From: Ephemerocybe angulata
Lineage: Eukaryota; Basidiomycota; Agaricomycetes; Agaricales; Psathyrellaceae
Direction of reading: 5' to 3'
Length of the DNA stretch: 64,000 nucleotides
NCBI GenBank assembly: GCA_013368325.1
Contig: JAACJK010000231.1
Location: forward strand, 232,743 to 296,742
In this document: positions 54,985 to 64,000 of the stretch, one piece after another
Position numbering within the stretch: position 1 is the stretch's first letter
Layout: each line of letters starts with the position of its first letter
Program-made: the position numbers and the translations under genes
The notes under the pieces: model-generated
Databases searched by the model: none
Told to the model about the DNA's origin: nothing
The model's input: only the letters and a program-made list of their open reading frames with translations

Positions 54985-55565
54985 GCGCTCGGCTTCCCCT
55001 TTTCTTGGACTCTTCTCTCTCAAACAGACACTGACTCTTACGTATCACCTATACTCCTACACCACTACTATGGCTTCCATGTACCTTCCCATTCGCGTCT
55101 CAAATGTATTGCGCTCGTATTTTGACGTCTCGTAGCTCTTTGATTGGTTTCGCGCATTTTAAGCGCCCGTGTGAAGGTGTGCAGTTCCACCTCTCGAGGT
55201 AAGATTTCTCTATCTCTCGGCTTCACTTCTTGGTATCATGGCGGAGGATCGACAGGGGCTCGACCTTGTCGATCGCACCTCTCGCCTGGAACCTTCGTCG
55301 TAGTCACGGTCCTCGAGATCTCGGTTTAGCCGTTAAGCGCCCCCCTGTTTGATGGCGCGCGGGTGCAATTACGCTCCCCTTCCATAGCGTTTCACGCGTG
55401 CAATTCCTCTCAGCTTCGCTGCCGCGCGATATTCCTCGCGCCGAGCTATTCTGGCATCCTATTCCACGCGCTACCTCACATGTCGCCATCTCTGGGTGCC
55501 GGACTCCGAGACCCAATGCTAGATTATGACTTAGACCCCTGTTCCCGCTCCAGTTCTCTCTCGAG

Positions 55566-55573
55566 TATAAATA
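55566..55573 (+). promoter_or_regulatory. TATA box of antisense gene Y, second copy
   Basis: TATAAATA lies 55 nt before the Y ATG, the same place as in the first copy. Confidence 0.6.
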
Positions 55574-55627
55574 CTGGGGAGTTTTCTCTCCTTTTCAGCA
55601 TCGATTTACTCGACCTTCTCTCTCTCA

Positions 55628-57138
55628 ATGCCTGTCGTTCCTTCCCCTTCTCCTTCTCCTCCTCCTGAGGCTGCTGCTCCGGCGTCTCCCAGGTCTATCC
55701 TTCGCACTTTCAATGAAGGTGCGAATGACCTTGAAGACCACCTCTTAGGGACCAGCATTACGTCCCTCACCCAAGTTCGCAACGATTGCCTCAAGCACAT
55801 CCTTCCCGGTTCCAAGACCTTGAACCCTCGTGCCGCCAACGCGGTTAGTCGCGCCCAAGAGGGCTTGTTTGACCTCGTTGTACGTTCGGTTCTTACAGAT
55901 CTCCTTACCCCGCGACTGACCCTTCTCATAGGAGCCACCTGCGGTCGAAGCCGTTCTTAAGCACAACTCTCGTCACCGTCGCATCGTTGGGAAACTCCAT
56001 GCCGCGTTGACTGCTCACCAGGCCGCGTTCTCCTCTCGCGAGGTCACGCCTCCGGATAACGAGAAGCTCGAGCTGGTTCTCAAGTACCTGGGCGAGTGCC
56101 GCGAAAGTTACGGTCCGCGTCAGGATACCCCGATGCCTACCGCTGCTTCTGCGGCTACCGCGGCCGATGGCGATGCCACTGTTCGTGCCGCGAAGTCTAC
56201 CGCGTCTTCCTTGGCTCGTGCGTACTCTCCTTCATCGTCTTATCTTCTCTTCTCTGATTCATCCTCTCCCTAGGCGTCTTGTTCCCTGTCGCTGAGTCTG
56301 TTACTCCGGCTGAGGAGAGTGCTCCCTCTAAGGGTAAAGCTAAGGCTAGTGCTCCTGCCCCTGAGGACATTGAGGTTCGTATCCTATGTTTCTCTCCTGT
56401 AGCCCGTTGCTTACTCTCGCGTTCTCTAGGAGATCACCTTCTTGGAACCTCAGGATGTGGTCATGGCCGATGCCTCTGCCAACAATGCTCGTCGCGGCCG
56501 TTCTGCTCGCGGCGGTGCTGCTGGGGTATGCATCTTTCTTTCTTCCCACTTTCTCCTTCTGACTTCGTTCCTAGGGCTCTCGTACTCGTCCCACTCGTGG
56601 TGGTAGCACCAACTCGTCCGGCGGAGTCCGCATGTTGGACCACTCTCAGGTTCCTAACATGGACACCGGTTCTCCTATGTTTATGAAGGCCCAGCAAGTT
56701 AACAACAAGAGGTCTCGCCAGGGAGAGGTTCATCGCGAGGCTCAGGCTTCTGGTTCTCGAGGCTCTGGGAACCGTCTTTTCCCTGACAGTAACCTCGTCG
56801 AGTACAGTGCGCCTTCTCCCTTCGATTTCCTTATGTCCTCGGGCTTACTCTCTCTTGTAGTCGATGATCGCGCGATCTCTAACCAGTACGTTCAGGGAGT
56901 GGTCTCCAACTCGCTCAAGTTGGTTCGCGACTTCGCCAACCAGACTCAGAACGAGGAGAACCTCCGTGTTATTATTGGCGAGACCCGCGGCGTCATGTTG
57001 CAGGTTATTCACAAGCTTCAGATCTACACTGGTTTCTGGCAGATCCTCAACGAGGAGTACACCACTTTGAAGGCTTCTCTTCTTTCTCTCAACGACAACT
57101 CTGCTGCTTCTTCTTCTGCTCCTTCTACCTCTACTTAG
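55628..57138 (+). CDS. Antisense gene Y, second copy (432 aa, 4 introns)
   Basis: Exons 55628-55879, 55932-56217, 56274-56374, 56430-56525 and 56575-57138 total 1299 nt, in phase throughout. The protein matches the copy at 26137-27647 apart from a few substitutions (for example KAQQV for KAPQV and PDSNL for PDGNL). The Arg/Gly-rich segment and helical C-terminal domain are preserved. The stop lies about 245 bp from the end of the opposing pol gene. The 640-bp gap after gene X holds the X 3' end and the Y promoter; no further gene is seen there. Confidence 0.78.
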
Positions 57139-57330
57139 GTTCGCTTTAGTAGTCTTGGATCCGCTGAACCAGCTTTAGTCTAATCGCGTAGTCCCTTCGA
57201 ACGGTTTTTGCTCTCTAGTTTTCCGCTTTCGATGTCAATATGATTCTCGTTTGGACCTTTCTCTAAAATCGCAAAATTTCGGAGTAAGATAATCTTTATG
57301 TTAAGTATTGAGTTCGGGTAGTACCCTCTC

Positions 57331-57343
57331 TCTCCCCCCAACT
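57331..57343 (-). other. Internal polypurine tract copy, element C
   Basis: TCTCCCCCCAACT on the plus strand, identical to the tract beside the 3' LTR and in the same place as in element B. Confidence 0.6.
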
Positions 57344-57383
57344 AAAAAATCATCGTCCTCGATGACTCTGCGAACCGCTCGAC

Positions 57384-60300
57384 CTAATCGTCGTCTTCCT
57401 CAGGGTCACCTCTCGGCATTCCTTTAAATGCTAAGTCCTCAATGTACCCTGTTTCCGACTCTTCTTCCATCTCTTCCAGCGTGGACGGCTCTATGTCGAT
57501 GAAGTCATGAATTGACGCAGGGAGAGGAATGCGTTTCCTCGCGTGATATGGGATGACTCTGAAGGCACCAACGGCGCTCTGTAGGACGGCACCATCCATT
57601 TCTGCGAGAATGTACGCTCCTCCCTTATTACGTGCAATCACCACCAAAGGGCCCAAATACCTCGGCTTCATTTTCTTGTCGAGACTTTTCTCAATACTCG
57701 TATTGCGCATTAATACTAAGTCTCCGCGTTTGAATTTTAAGTCTCGGATTGTCCGTGCATACTCCTTTTCGTATTTCACGACGCGTTCTCTCTTCTCCTT
57801 ATCAACTCGACTCCTCATATTCTCGACTAAGTCCCTATGCTTAGCTAAGCCCTTCGCGCGCTGCGCCAGAAGCTCCTCTGTGGTCATAGGACCGCTTGGA
57901 GGCTCGACTAGCCAAGTTGCTTCCTGGATGTCTAATGGCAGAACTGGTTCCGCGCCGGTGACCATGAAGAACGGAGAGACACCGAATCGACGTCGTACCG
58001 TAACGCGGTCCGCCCACATAATGTGTTGGAAGTACCAGTACCATTGCTTCGCGACACCATTGGTTGCCTTGAACAGCATGTCGCGGACGTCGTAGTGGGG
58101 ACGCTCGATCCGACCATTGGCTTTGGAGTTGTACGGCGAGATCTTAATTCCCTTAATGCCATACTTGTCCTCAAGCCATTTTGTAGCCTTCACGAACGCG
58201 CCTCCATTGTCCGTAACAATCTCCCTCATGCATCCCCATCTCGTGATGATCTCCAATAACCACGCGCCGATCTGTGCGCCTGTTTCTTCTTTCAAGGGCT
58301 TGCCCTCCATCCAAGAAGACAGCGCACACCGACCATGCACAATGTACTTGCAGCCGTTGCTCGCGGGAGTCATTTGCAACACATCCGCGTGCAACACTTG
58401 GAAGATCGACGGAGTATCCGTGACTTGTGGTGGGATCTTCAACAGTAGCTTTGTCCTCAGCTGGCAAACGTGACAGGTCTTTACATACCAGTTCACATCT
58501 CCTTCGAGTCCAGGCCACCAGAAGCGCTTCAGTAGAACCTGAGTGGTGGCCCACGCGCCTCGGTGTCCAAGTGCGTCGTGTGCGGCCCTCATCATGTACA
58601 TACGGTTCTCCTTAGGCACAACTAGCTGTGGGTGACCAGTTTGTCTTCGATACAGCTTTCCTTCTTTTTCGAAGTAATGGCTGCACTCTCGGACCCACTT
58701 GCCCACATCTGCCGGCTTCAATCCCTCGGGCGCTTGTAGCGGCCCCTTTAGCCACTTAGCTATTTTGGGTAGGCGCTCGTCTGTGTCCCGCGCTTGTTGG
58801 GATCGTCTCGCGTCATCGTACGCCTCTATCTCTTCTTCATCCATTTTCAACTCTGCATCTGGCAACATCTCGACGTTGACCAACTGTGCTCGCGTCGCCG
58901 TTCGGACATGTCGCGAGACACCAGTCAGAACTCTGTCATCCTCGAAATCGGCTTCAGGGATCGTGACATTGAGGAGATATCCTCCTCGCGTGTCAATCTC
59001 ATGTTTGAAGTCCTCGAAGTCGAGCGGCTCCGGATCCTCTGGGTTAGGTTTCGAGTATCCTCTCAGTCCGTCGCCCGATTCCCTTGGTGGTCGTAGGGCT
59101 GGTGCGGCGGATCCTCTGGCATGCGATCACGCCTGGAAAGTCCATCCGCGGCAAAGGTCTTGCCTGCTACGTGCCGTAGCTCGAAGTGATACATTAGAAT
59201 GTTCTCAATCCATCGGTTAATGGTAGCGTTAGGACCCATTTCCGGATTGTTGAGCATTCCTTTAATGTATTGAGCATCGGTTTCTACCACTAGACGTCTG
59301 CAGCCAATGAGCCAGTATTTGTTCTCCTGCAATGCTCTCATTAATCCGAATAACTCTCGTTTTGGTTGGGAGTAGCGAGCCTCGCGCGGAGTCATGGTAG
59401 TCGAGCCAAAACGCGCGTACCACCACTTCTTAAGGTCTGCATTGTCTTGTTGACTTATGTACCAGCCGATCGCTTTGTAGGACGTGTCGACTGAGAGCTT
59501 GATCTCGGTGTTAACATCGTAGTCCAGGGACCTTAGGCATGGTGCGTCTCGGACTGCATCCTTTAAGTCTCGCATCGCGGCGTCCTGAGCTTCTCCCCAC
59601 TCGAAGGGTTGGTCAATCCTTGTCAGCTTCTGGATCGCGTCTGCGCGTTTAGCATAGTCACGGATGAATATTCTCATCGTCCCCACTGTTCCTAAGAAGG
59701 CGCGGACATCGCTGACAGACTGACAAGGTCCCCACCTCTCGATGACACCTACTCTCTCTGGCAGTGGTTTTCGACCTTCATAGGTACATAAATGGCCAAC
59801 CACCACAAACTCGTCTGCGCACAGTACGGACTTCTTTCCTGAGAATGTGCCGCCACTGTACTTCATTCTCTCCACTACGCGGTTGAGATTCTGGAAATGT
59901 TCCCATACAAATCTTCGGATACCAGGGTTCTCGGGTATAGTCTCGTACGTACCGTCGGCTTTCTCGTATCTAGTACGAGGTCCGCCTACGGGCACATCAT
60001 CCAAAAACGGCCAAGTGACTTCTGGTATTTCTTCTTGTAAGATATGGGTGACATCGTCGTGGAAGATGGGCACGGAATTGGTCCATCCCATGGGTAGGGT
60101 TACCAGTCTCATCGCGCCGAAGGGTGTTTGGAATGTGGTGAGATCTCGCGAGGAGGGTGATAATAACCTCTCGTCGTATCCCACATATAAATCCAGACAG
60201 CCTCCACACGACCTTCCTGCGAACTTACTCGCTAACTCTTCCGTTGCTGGGGGCACTCCCGAGTGAGCGATTGTAACTGCGTTCAGCGGTTCTAAGCTGT

Positions 60301-61108
60301 GTACAATCCTCAGACTCTCCCCATCTTTCTTCAACACGCAAAACCACCTCGACCTGTACGATGAGTTCGAAGGCTCGTACACGCCGGCATCTATTTTGCT
60401 CTTGATCATGGCACACACGCGATCATACAAGCCTGGGGGAATAGGAATGTTTCTAAGCGCCCAAGGGGTGTGAGGGGTCGTGGGTATCTCGACAGGCGGG
60501 AAGAACTCTGGTTTAAAGCTCCCCCTTTCTGAATCGTCCCAAGCGAATCCTTCTTCATGTATCGAGACGAAGTTATGTAGTAGTTTCCTTTCTTCGTCCC
60601 ACAAGAAGTCCCCTTTATGCAGCTTGTCCATGTCCTCCTTCCTCTCTTGGGTGTAGCGCCCAGTGGGTTTGAACTCCGAAGGCCTAGTCGGTAGCTCAGG
60701 GAGGTTCGCGAGCGGGTCACCTTTAATGTCCCTAATGATACGAAACCTCTCGTCTAAGTGCCCCATAACCGGTTTGACTTTATCAGCCACCTTCTTGTAT
60801 TTCGTGCCCTTCGAGACTCCCTTGACTTTGGCTTTCGCTTTCTGATCTTGGGAGGTCATCGCTGGTTGCGTCTCCACGACTAACTGTACTCTCTTTTCAC
60901 TATCTGGGTTTTCTATGGTCGAGAGGTAGTTTTGAAATACCTCTCGTCCTTTTCTGTCATCCTCGTCGCCTTCTGGAGTTCCCTCGAAGTACGACTGCAG
61001 ATATGCTCTCTGTAACTCTTCTTGGCTGAATACGCTCTCTGTGGGTCTCACGACTTGGGTTAGGCTAATCTCGCCAGTCCTGTCATCTCTCTCGAGGATT
61101 AGACCCAC
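57384..61108 (-). pseudogene. pol: Element C Pol, frameshifted
   Basis: Two ORFs (61108-59063 and 58883-57384) together correspond to the intact 1241-residue Pol at 22166-25891. A one-base deletion near 59084, relative to the intact copy, shifts the frame just after RNase H (after PYDHQG). RT, RNase H and integrase catalytic motifs are all still present. The upstream pro-pol slippery heptamer and stems are conserved near 61.1 kb. Confidence 0.88.
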
Positions 61109-61128
61109 TTCCCCCTGATCACCGTTGA

Positions 61129-62496
61129 TCAGATCCTCGAGGCTCGAAAATTTACTTCTTGAGCGTCAAGCATCTCTTTTCTAACGTGCGGGGGTGGTTT
61201 GCCTCGAGGGCTGGTGGCAATGGTAATCCTCTTGCCCGTGTTGGGATCGCAGAGTGTGATCTGCTGCTCGCCGCGGGTGTTGTTCTTGACCTCGCTTGAC
61301 ATAGCGACGTCGAAAGGTCTCCCGAGAAGAACATCATACGCTGGACGGCGAATGATGTGAAGCTGGATATATGCCGTTACTCCATCGAAGTCGAACTCGA
61401 TGTTTCTAGCCAGACCTAGAGTCTTTTCTGTCGTTCGGTTGGCGGATTGGAGGTGAATGACGATATCTGGATCGAAAGAGATTCCCAGACGTCTCGCCAC
61501 ATCTGCATCCATGGAACAGATCTGGGAGCCCGTATCCAAGAGGACTTCTACCTTACCCGATTTATTGATACTCGGGTAGACAGTTCTCAGAGACACGGAT
61601 TCGCGCGCTACCAGAATTGGCCGCGGCTCTTCCCCATCTTCCAATGAATTTAGATACTGCTCCACGGGGTCACTAACTACGAAGGCTCCGTCGGGTACCG
61701 ATGGAATTCCTTGTGCCAGAAAGACTTGCGCGGGAGGCAGCTCTTCCAACTGCACGAAGACTTGTTCAACTCTTACAGTCCCTGGTTCTTCCTCTTCTTC
61801 TCTCTCAGGATCGGGGATCTCCATTCCGCCCAACTCCTCTTCTGCCTCTAAGATGTTGCACATTTGTACCGCGCGAGCTTTGTACTCGGTAGACATCAAG
61901 TCGATGAGAGCGATGATTTGGTACTCGAGATCCGAGGCTTTTTCCTTATTATCAATCGCAATCTTCTTCTTGGTTATCATCTTTTTCAAGTACTCGCGGG
62001 CAGGTGCCGAAATGCTTGCCAAGTCCTTAAGACTCGTAGTGAACCTCGTACTCAGTAACTCCTCCATAATGCGGCTCAGCGACTCGGCTTCCTCAATAGG
62101 CGCCTTGTGCTGATACGCGGGTCCCTTCTTCTCTAAGCGAGGCAACGCTGTTTTAGGATCGGAACGACCTTCTCTCCCTTGCTGTACATCCTCGCGGGTT
62201 GGTGTTTTCAACGGAGTCGTTTTGAGTGGTGGTACTAGTACAAAGGGCCGGTCTTTCAACTTAGGCGCCGCTTGACTCGTCCCCCCAACTTCTACCGTTT
62301 CGAACCGCACTCCTCGAGGTGCTCGCGGATTAAAGACCTTCTTTACTCCTGCCGGCGGCCCTCTTTTTATTGGCTCCTCATCCTCATCGTCTTCCTCATC
62401 CTCTACCGTGGCTTTTCTGCTGGGTTTGTTGTTACGCACCTCCGGGCTTGCCTTGTCGCGACCAACGGTTCTTTTCGCGACGGCAGTGTCCTTCAC
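61129..62496 (-). CDS. pro: Element C protease ORF
   Basis: An uninterrupted 455-residue ORF nearly identical to 20778-22145, including LLDTGSQICSMD and DVLLGRPF. Pro remains open although gag, on which its translation depends, is broken upstream. Confidence 0.83.
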   Translation of the reverse strand: MKDTAVAKRTVGRDKASPEVRNNKPSRKATVEDEEDDEDEEPIKRGPPAGVKKVFNPRAPRGVRFETVEVGGTSQAAPKLKDRPFVLVPPLKTTPLKTPTREDVQQGREGRSDPKTALPRLEKKGPAYQHKAPIEEAESLSRIMEELLSTRFTTSLKDLASISAPAREYLKKMITKKKIAIDNKEKASDLEYQIIALIDLMSTEYKARAVQMCNILEAEEELGGMEIPDPEREEEEEPGTVRVEQVFVQLEELPPAQVFLAQGIPSVPDGAFVVSDPVEQYLNSLEDGEEPRPILVARESVSLRTVYPSINKSGKVEVLLDTGSQICSMDADVARRLGISFDPDIVIHLQSANRTTEKTLGLARNIEFDFDGVTAYIQLHIIRRPAYDVLLGRPFDVAMSSEVKNNTRGEQQITLCDPNTGKRITIATSPRGKPPPHVRKEMLDAQEVNFRASRI

Positions 62497-64000
62497 TGGT
62501 CGCTGAGAAAACCCTCATCATCCTCGCACCTTGGTTCGCTCCAGACCGCGTCTGCAAAGGGAATTGATTCCTCCCAACCATCGGGGTAAGTGCCGCGACT
62601 AATTGGGACATCAATTGATTGCTCCGCTTCTGCTCCTGCTGGAGCTCCTTCCAAGGCTCGACCACTGGTTTCTGTACGAACTGGGCCTGTGGCTGCATGT
62701 TCTTGGCTCGCGCAGACGATCCTTGTTCCCTTAAGGAACTCAGATGATAAATCTCGTCTCGCAGAATGTTCATTTCGTCCCGAGTAATCATTTCTGATTC
62801 CTGGTACGGCGCTTGATGGAACTGATCGCGCACATAGTCCGCACTGTCATCGTAGTAGTGCTGGACGTTCTGGCTAGCCGTGGGCATGGGCAGTTTGTCT
62901 ACTACCTCTTTCAAGGAGGTGCCGGGCATATTGCGCAGGCGATTACCATGCTTGTCGAAGGTCCCATCCGGTCCCGATACAATCTTGCCTTCGCTGATAT
63001 GTTTCTGCTTGGCTTGACAGTCGTTCGCGAAGTGACCCTGTCCATTACAGTAGTAGCAATCGACCCCGCGCTAGGAGGTGGTCCTCTCGTATTGTTTCCG
63101 AATCCAAAGCCCCTCTCGAGCCTGGATTGTTCTGCTGGGGTTGCAACCGCGAAGTTGTTGGGCTGACGCATGAACTTGTCAGCGCGTCCTTGACCAGCGC
63201 GCAACTCCTCGAGTTGAGTTTCCATGTAGGCATCCCGAGAGATCATCTTTTTATCGATGGCACTCAATTTCTGGTCTAGCAAAGAACTCACTCCCTGCAG
63301 AACTCGGTGTTCGAGGTCCTCGTACTCGACTTTCACAGTGGGCTCGTCGTTCCAACCGGGCTCGTACAACTTAGATGGGGCCGCGGGAGTCACTGCTGGA
63401 GTGCTCGGGGTGGCAGAGACGACCGAGGGTTTAGCCAAGATACCTCCCTTCTTTCCTCCGAACCTTTCTCCAAAGCGTTCTCCTGAACCGCCAACTTTTC
63501 AGCACACGAGATCCATCGGTCAAACGGAATGATCTTCTCTCCTGCAACGACTTCCAGGGTGTCATCCGTTTCGGCTTCCTTCGAGAGTACCTCCCATGCT
63601 TTCGTACGGAAAGGCTCATCTAACGCGCCCAAGAAAAGGTTAACCAATTCATTGTTGCTCATGAGATGCTTCTCGATTTCGCTGCCTCGGCCCTGAACTT
63701 CAGCGCGAACTGCAATAAGGTATGACTCGCGTCTAGACCTATCCCTTGGTGCCTCGCGCACAACAACTGGATCCTGGCTAAACTGCCACGGTTCTGCAGT
63801 GCTGCTGTAGGATGGTACAAGAACAGTTTCTCTTTGAACTCCGCGTAGGTACCCGTTTTATATTCAGGTAGCGTTGTCCAGAGACTCTGTTCCGACACAT
63901 CTCGGAAGTGAACCAATGCCTTCTTCTTCAAGCGATCCGGGATGATTTCGCATGCGCTGATCACATCCTCTACTTGTCTCACATACTCTAGGAACTCCTC
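62493..64000 (-). pseudogene. gag: Element C Gag, partial and multiply frameshifted
   Basis: It corresponds to the gag of element B from about residue 190 of the long ORF to its end. The upstream part is outside the window. Compared with 18700-20781 there are single-base indels near 62535, 63065, 63116, 63133, 63484 and 63685, plus a stop-forming change near 63075. The gag-pro slippery heptamer is unchanged near 62508. All are single-base events and could in part be sequencing errors. Confidence 0.85.

Larger units (their letters stand above)
51129..64000 (-). mobile_element. Element C: second copy of element B, minus strand, truncated by the window edge
   Basis: Read on the minus strand, the order is gag (from past 64000), pro, pol, internal PPT, antisense genes Y and X (here on the plus strand), PPT and 3' LTR. 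The outer end is TGATGTGCGG at 51129, preceded by CCGT at 51125-51128. It is inserted in an intron of the KDZ transposase. The 5' LTR and the other target duplication are outside the window. gag and pol carry frameshifts while pro, X and Y are intact. Confidence 0.92.

Overview
This window looks like a repeat-rich stretch of a basidiomycete genome, most likely a mushroom-forming Agaricomycete. The reasons are small spliced genes with 45-70 base GT-AG introns, a Kyakuja-Dileera-Zisupton (KDZ) transposase with a CxC2-type cysteine cluster, a chromodomain Ty3/Gypsy element and a small secreted protein. Most of the 64 kb is mobile DNA. Only a few ordinary host genes are visible, all in the first 10 kb.

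Layout. 1-10.5 kb: the tail of an unrecognised gene (2-265), a long stretch with only degenerate repeats and a gene relic (266-6512), an NAD(P)-dependent extended-SDR reductase gene broken by a 520-bp hAT-type MITE (6513-8382), and a 125-residue small secreted protein gene on the minus strand (9264-9766). 10,534-34,488: a chromovirus (element A) with near-identical 550-bp LTRs and TSD GAAGG. Its RNase H region is split by a second, much larger Ty3/Gypsy element (element B). B forms a compound of three 1.38-kb LTRs: LTR, internally deleted copy, LTR, complete copy, LTR, flanked by CCGT. 34.5-38.9 kb: no genes. It holds an array of about 30 short palindromes spaced about 75 bp apart (35.5-37.65 kb), a 649-bp Tc1/mariner-type MITE and a 69-nt perfect hairpin. 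38,950-51,128: a KDZ transposon gene cassette made of four companion genes plus the transposase. The transposase is broken in an intron by a second copy of element B (element C) on the minus strand, which runs from 51,129 to past the window end.

The most unusual system is element B/C. Its gag, pro and pol ORFs lie in three successive -1 frames. Each junction has a canonical slippery heptamer (G_GGT_TTT, A_AAT_TTT) followed by an inverted repeat, like the betaretroviral gag-pro-pol layout. Between pol and the 3' LTR it carries two genes, X (592 aa) and Y (432 aa), on the opposite strand. They have five and four introns respectively, and Y has its own TATA box. Both genes are intact in the two copies, even though gag and pol of copy C are riddled with frameshifts. 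This antisense module lies between two identical 13-nt polypurine tracts. Introns antisense to the genomic RNA would not be removed during retrotransposition, which explains how spliced genes can persist in a retroelement.

Everything here was read by eye. Splice sites are predictions, family names rest on motifs, and identity statements come from visual comparison.
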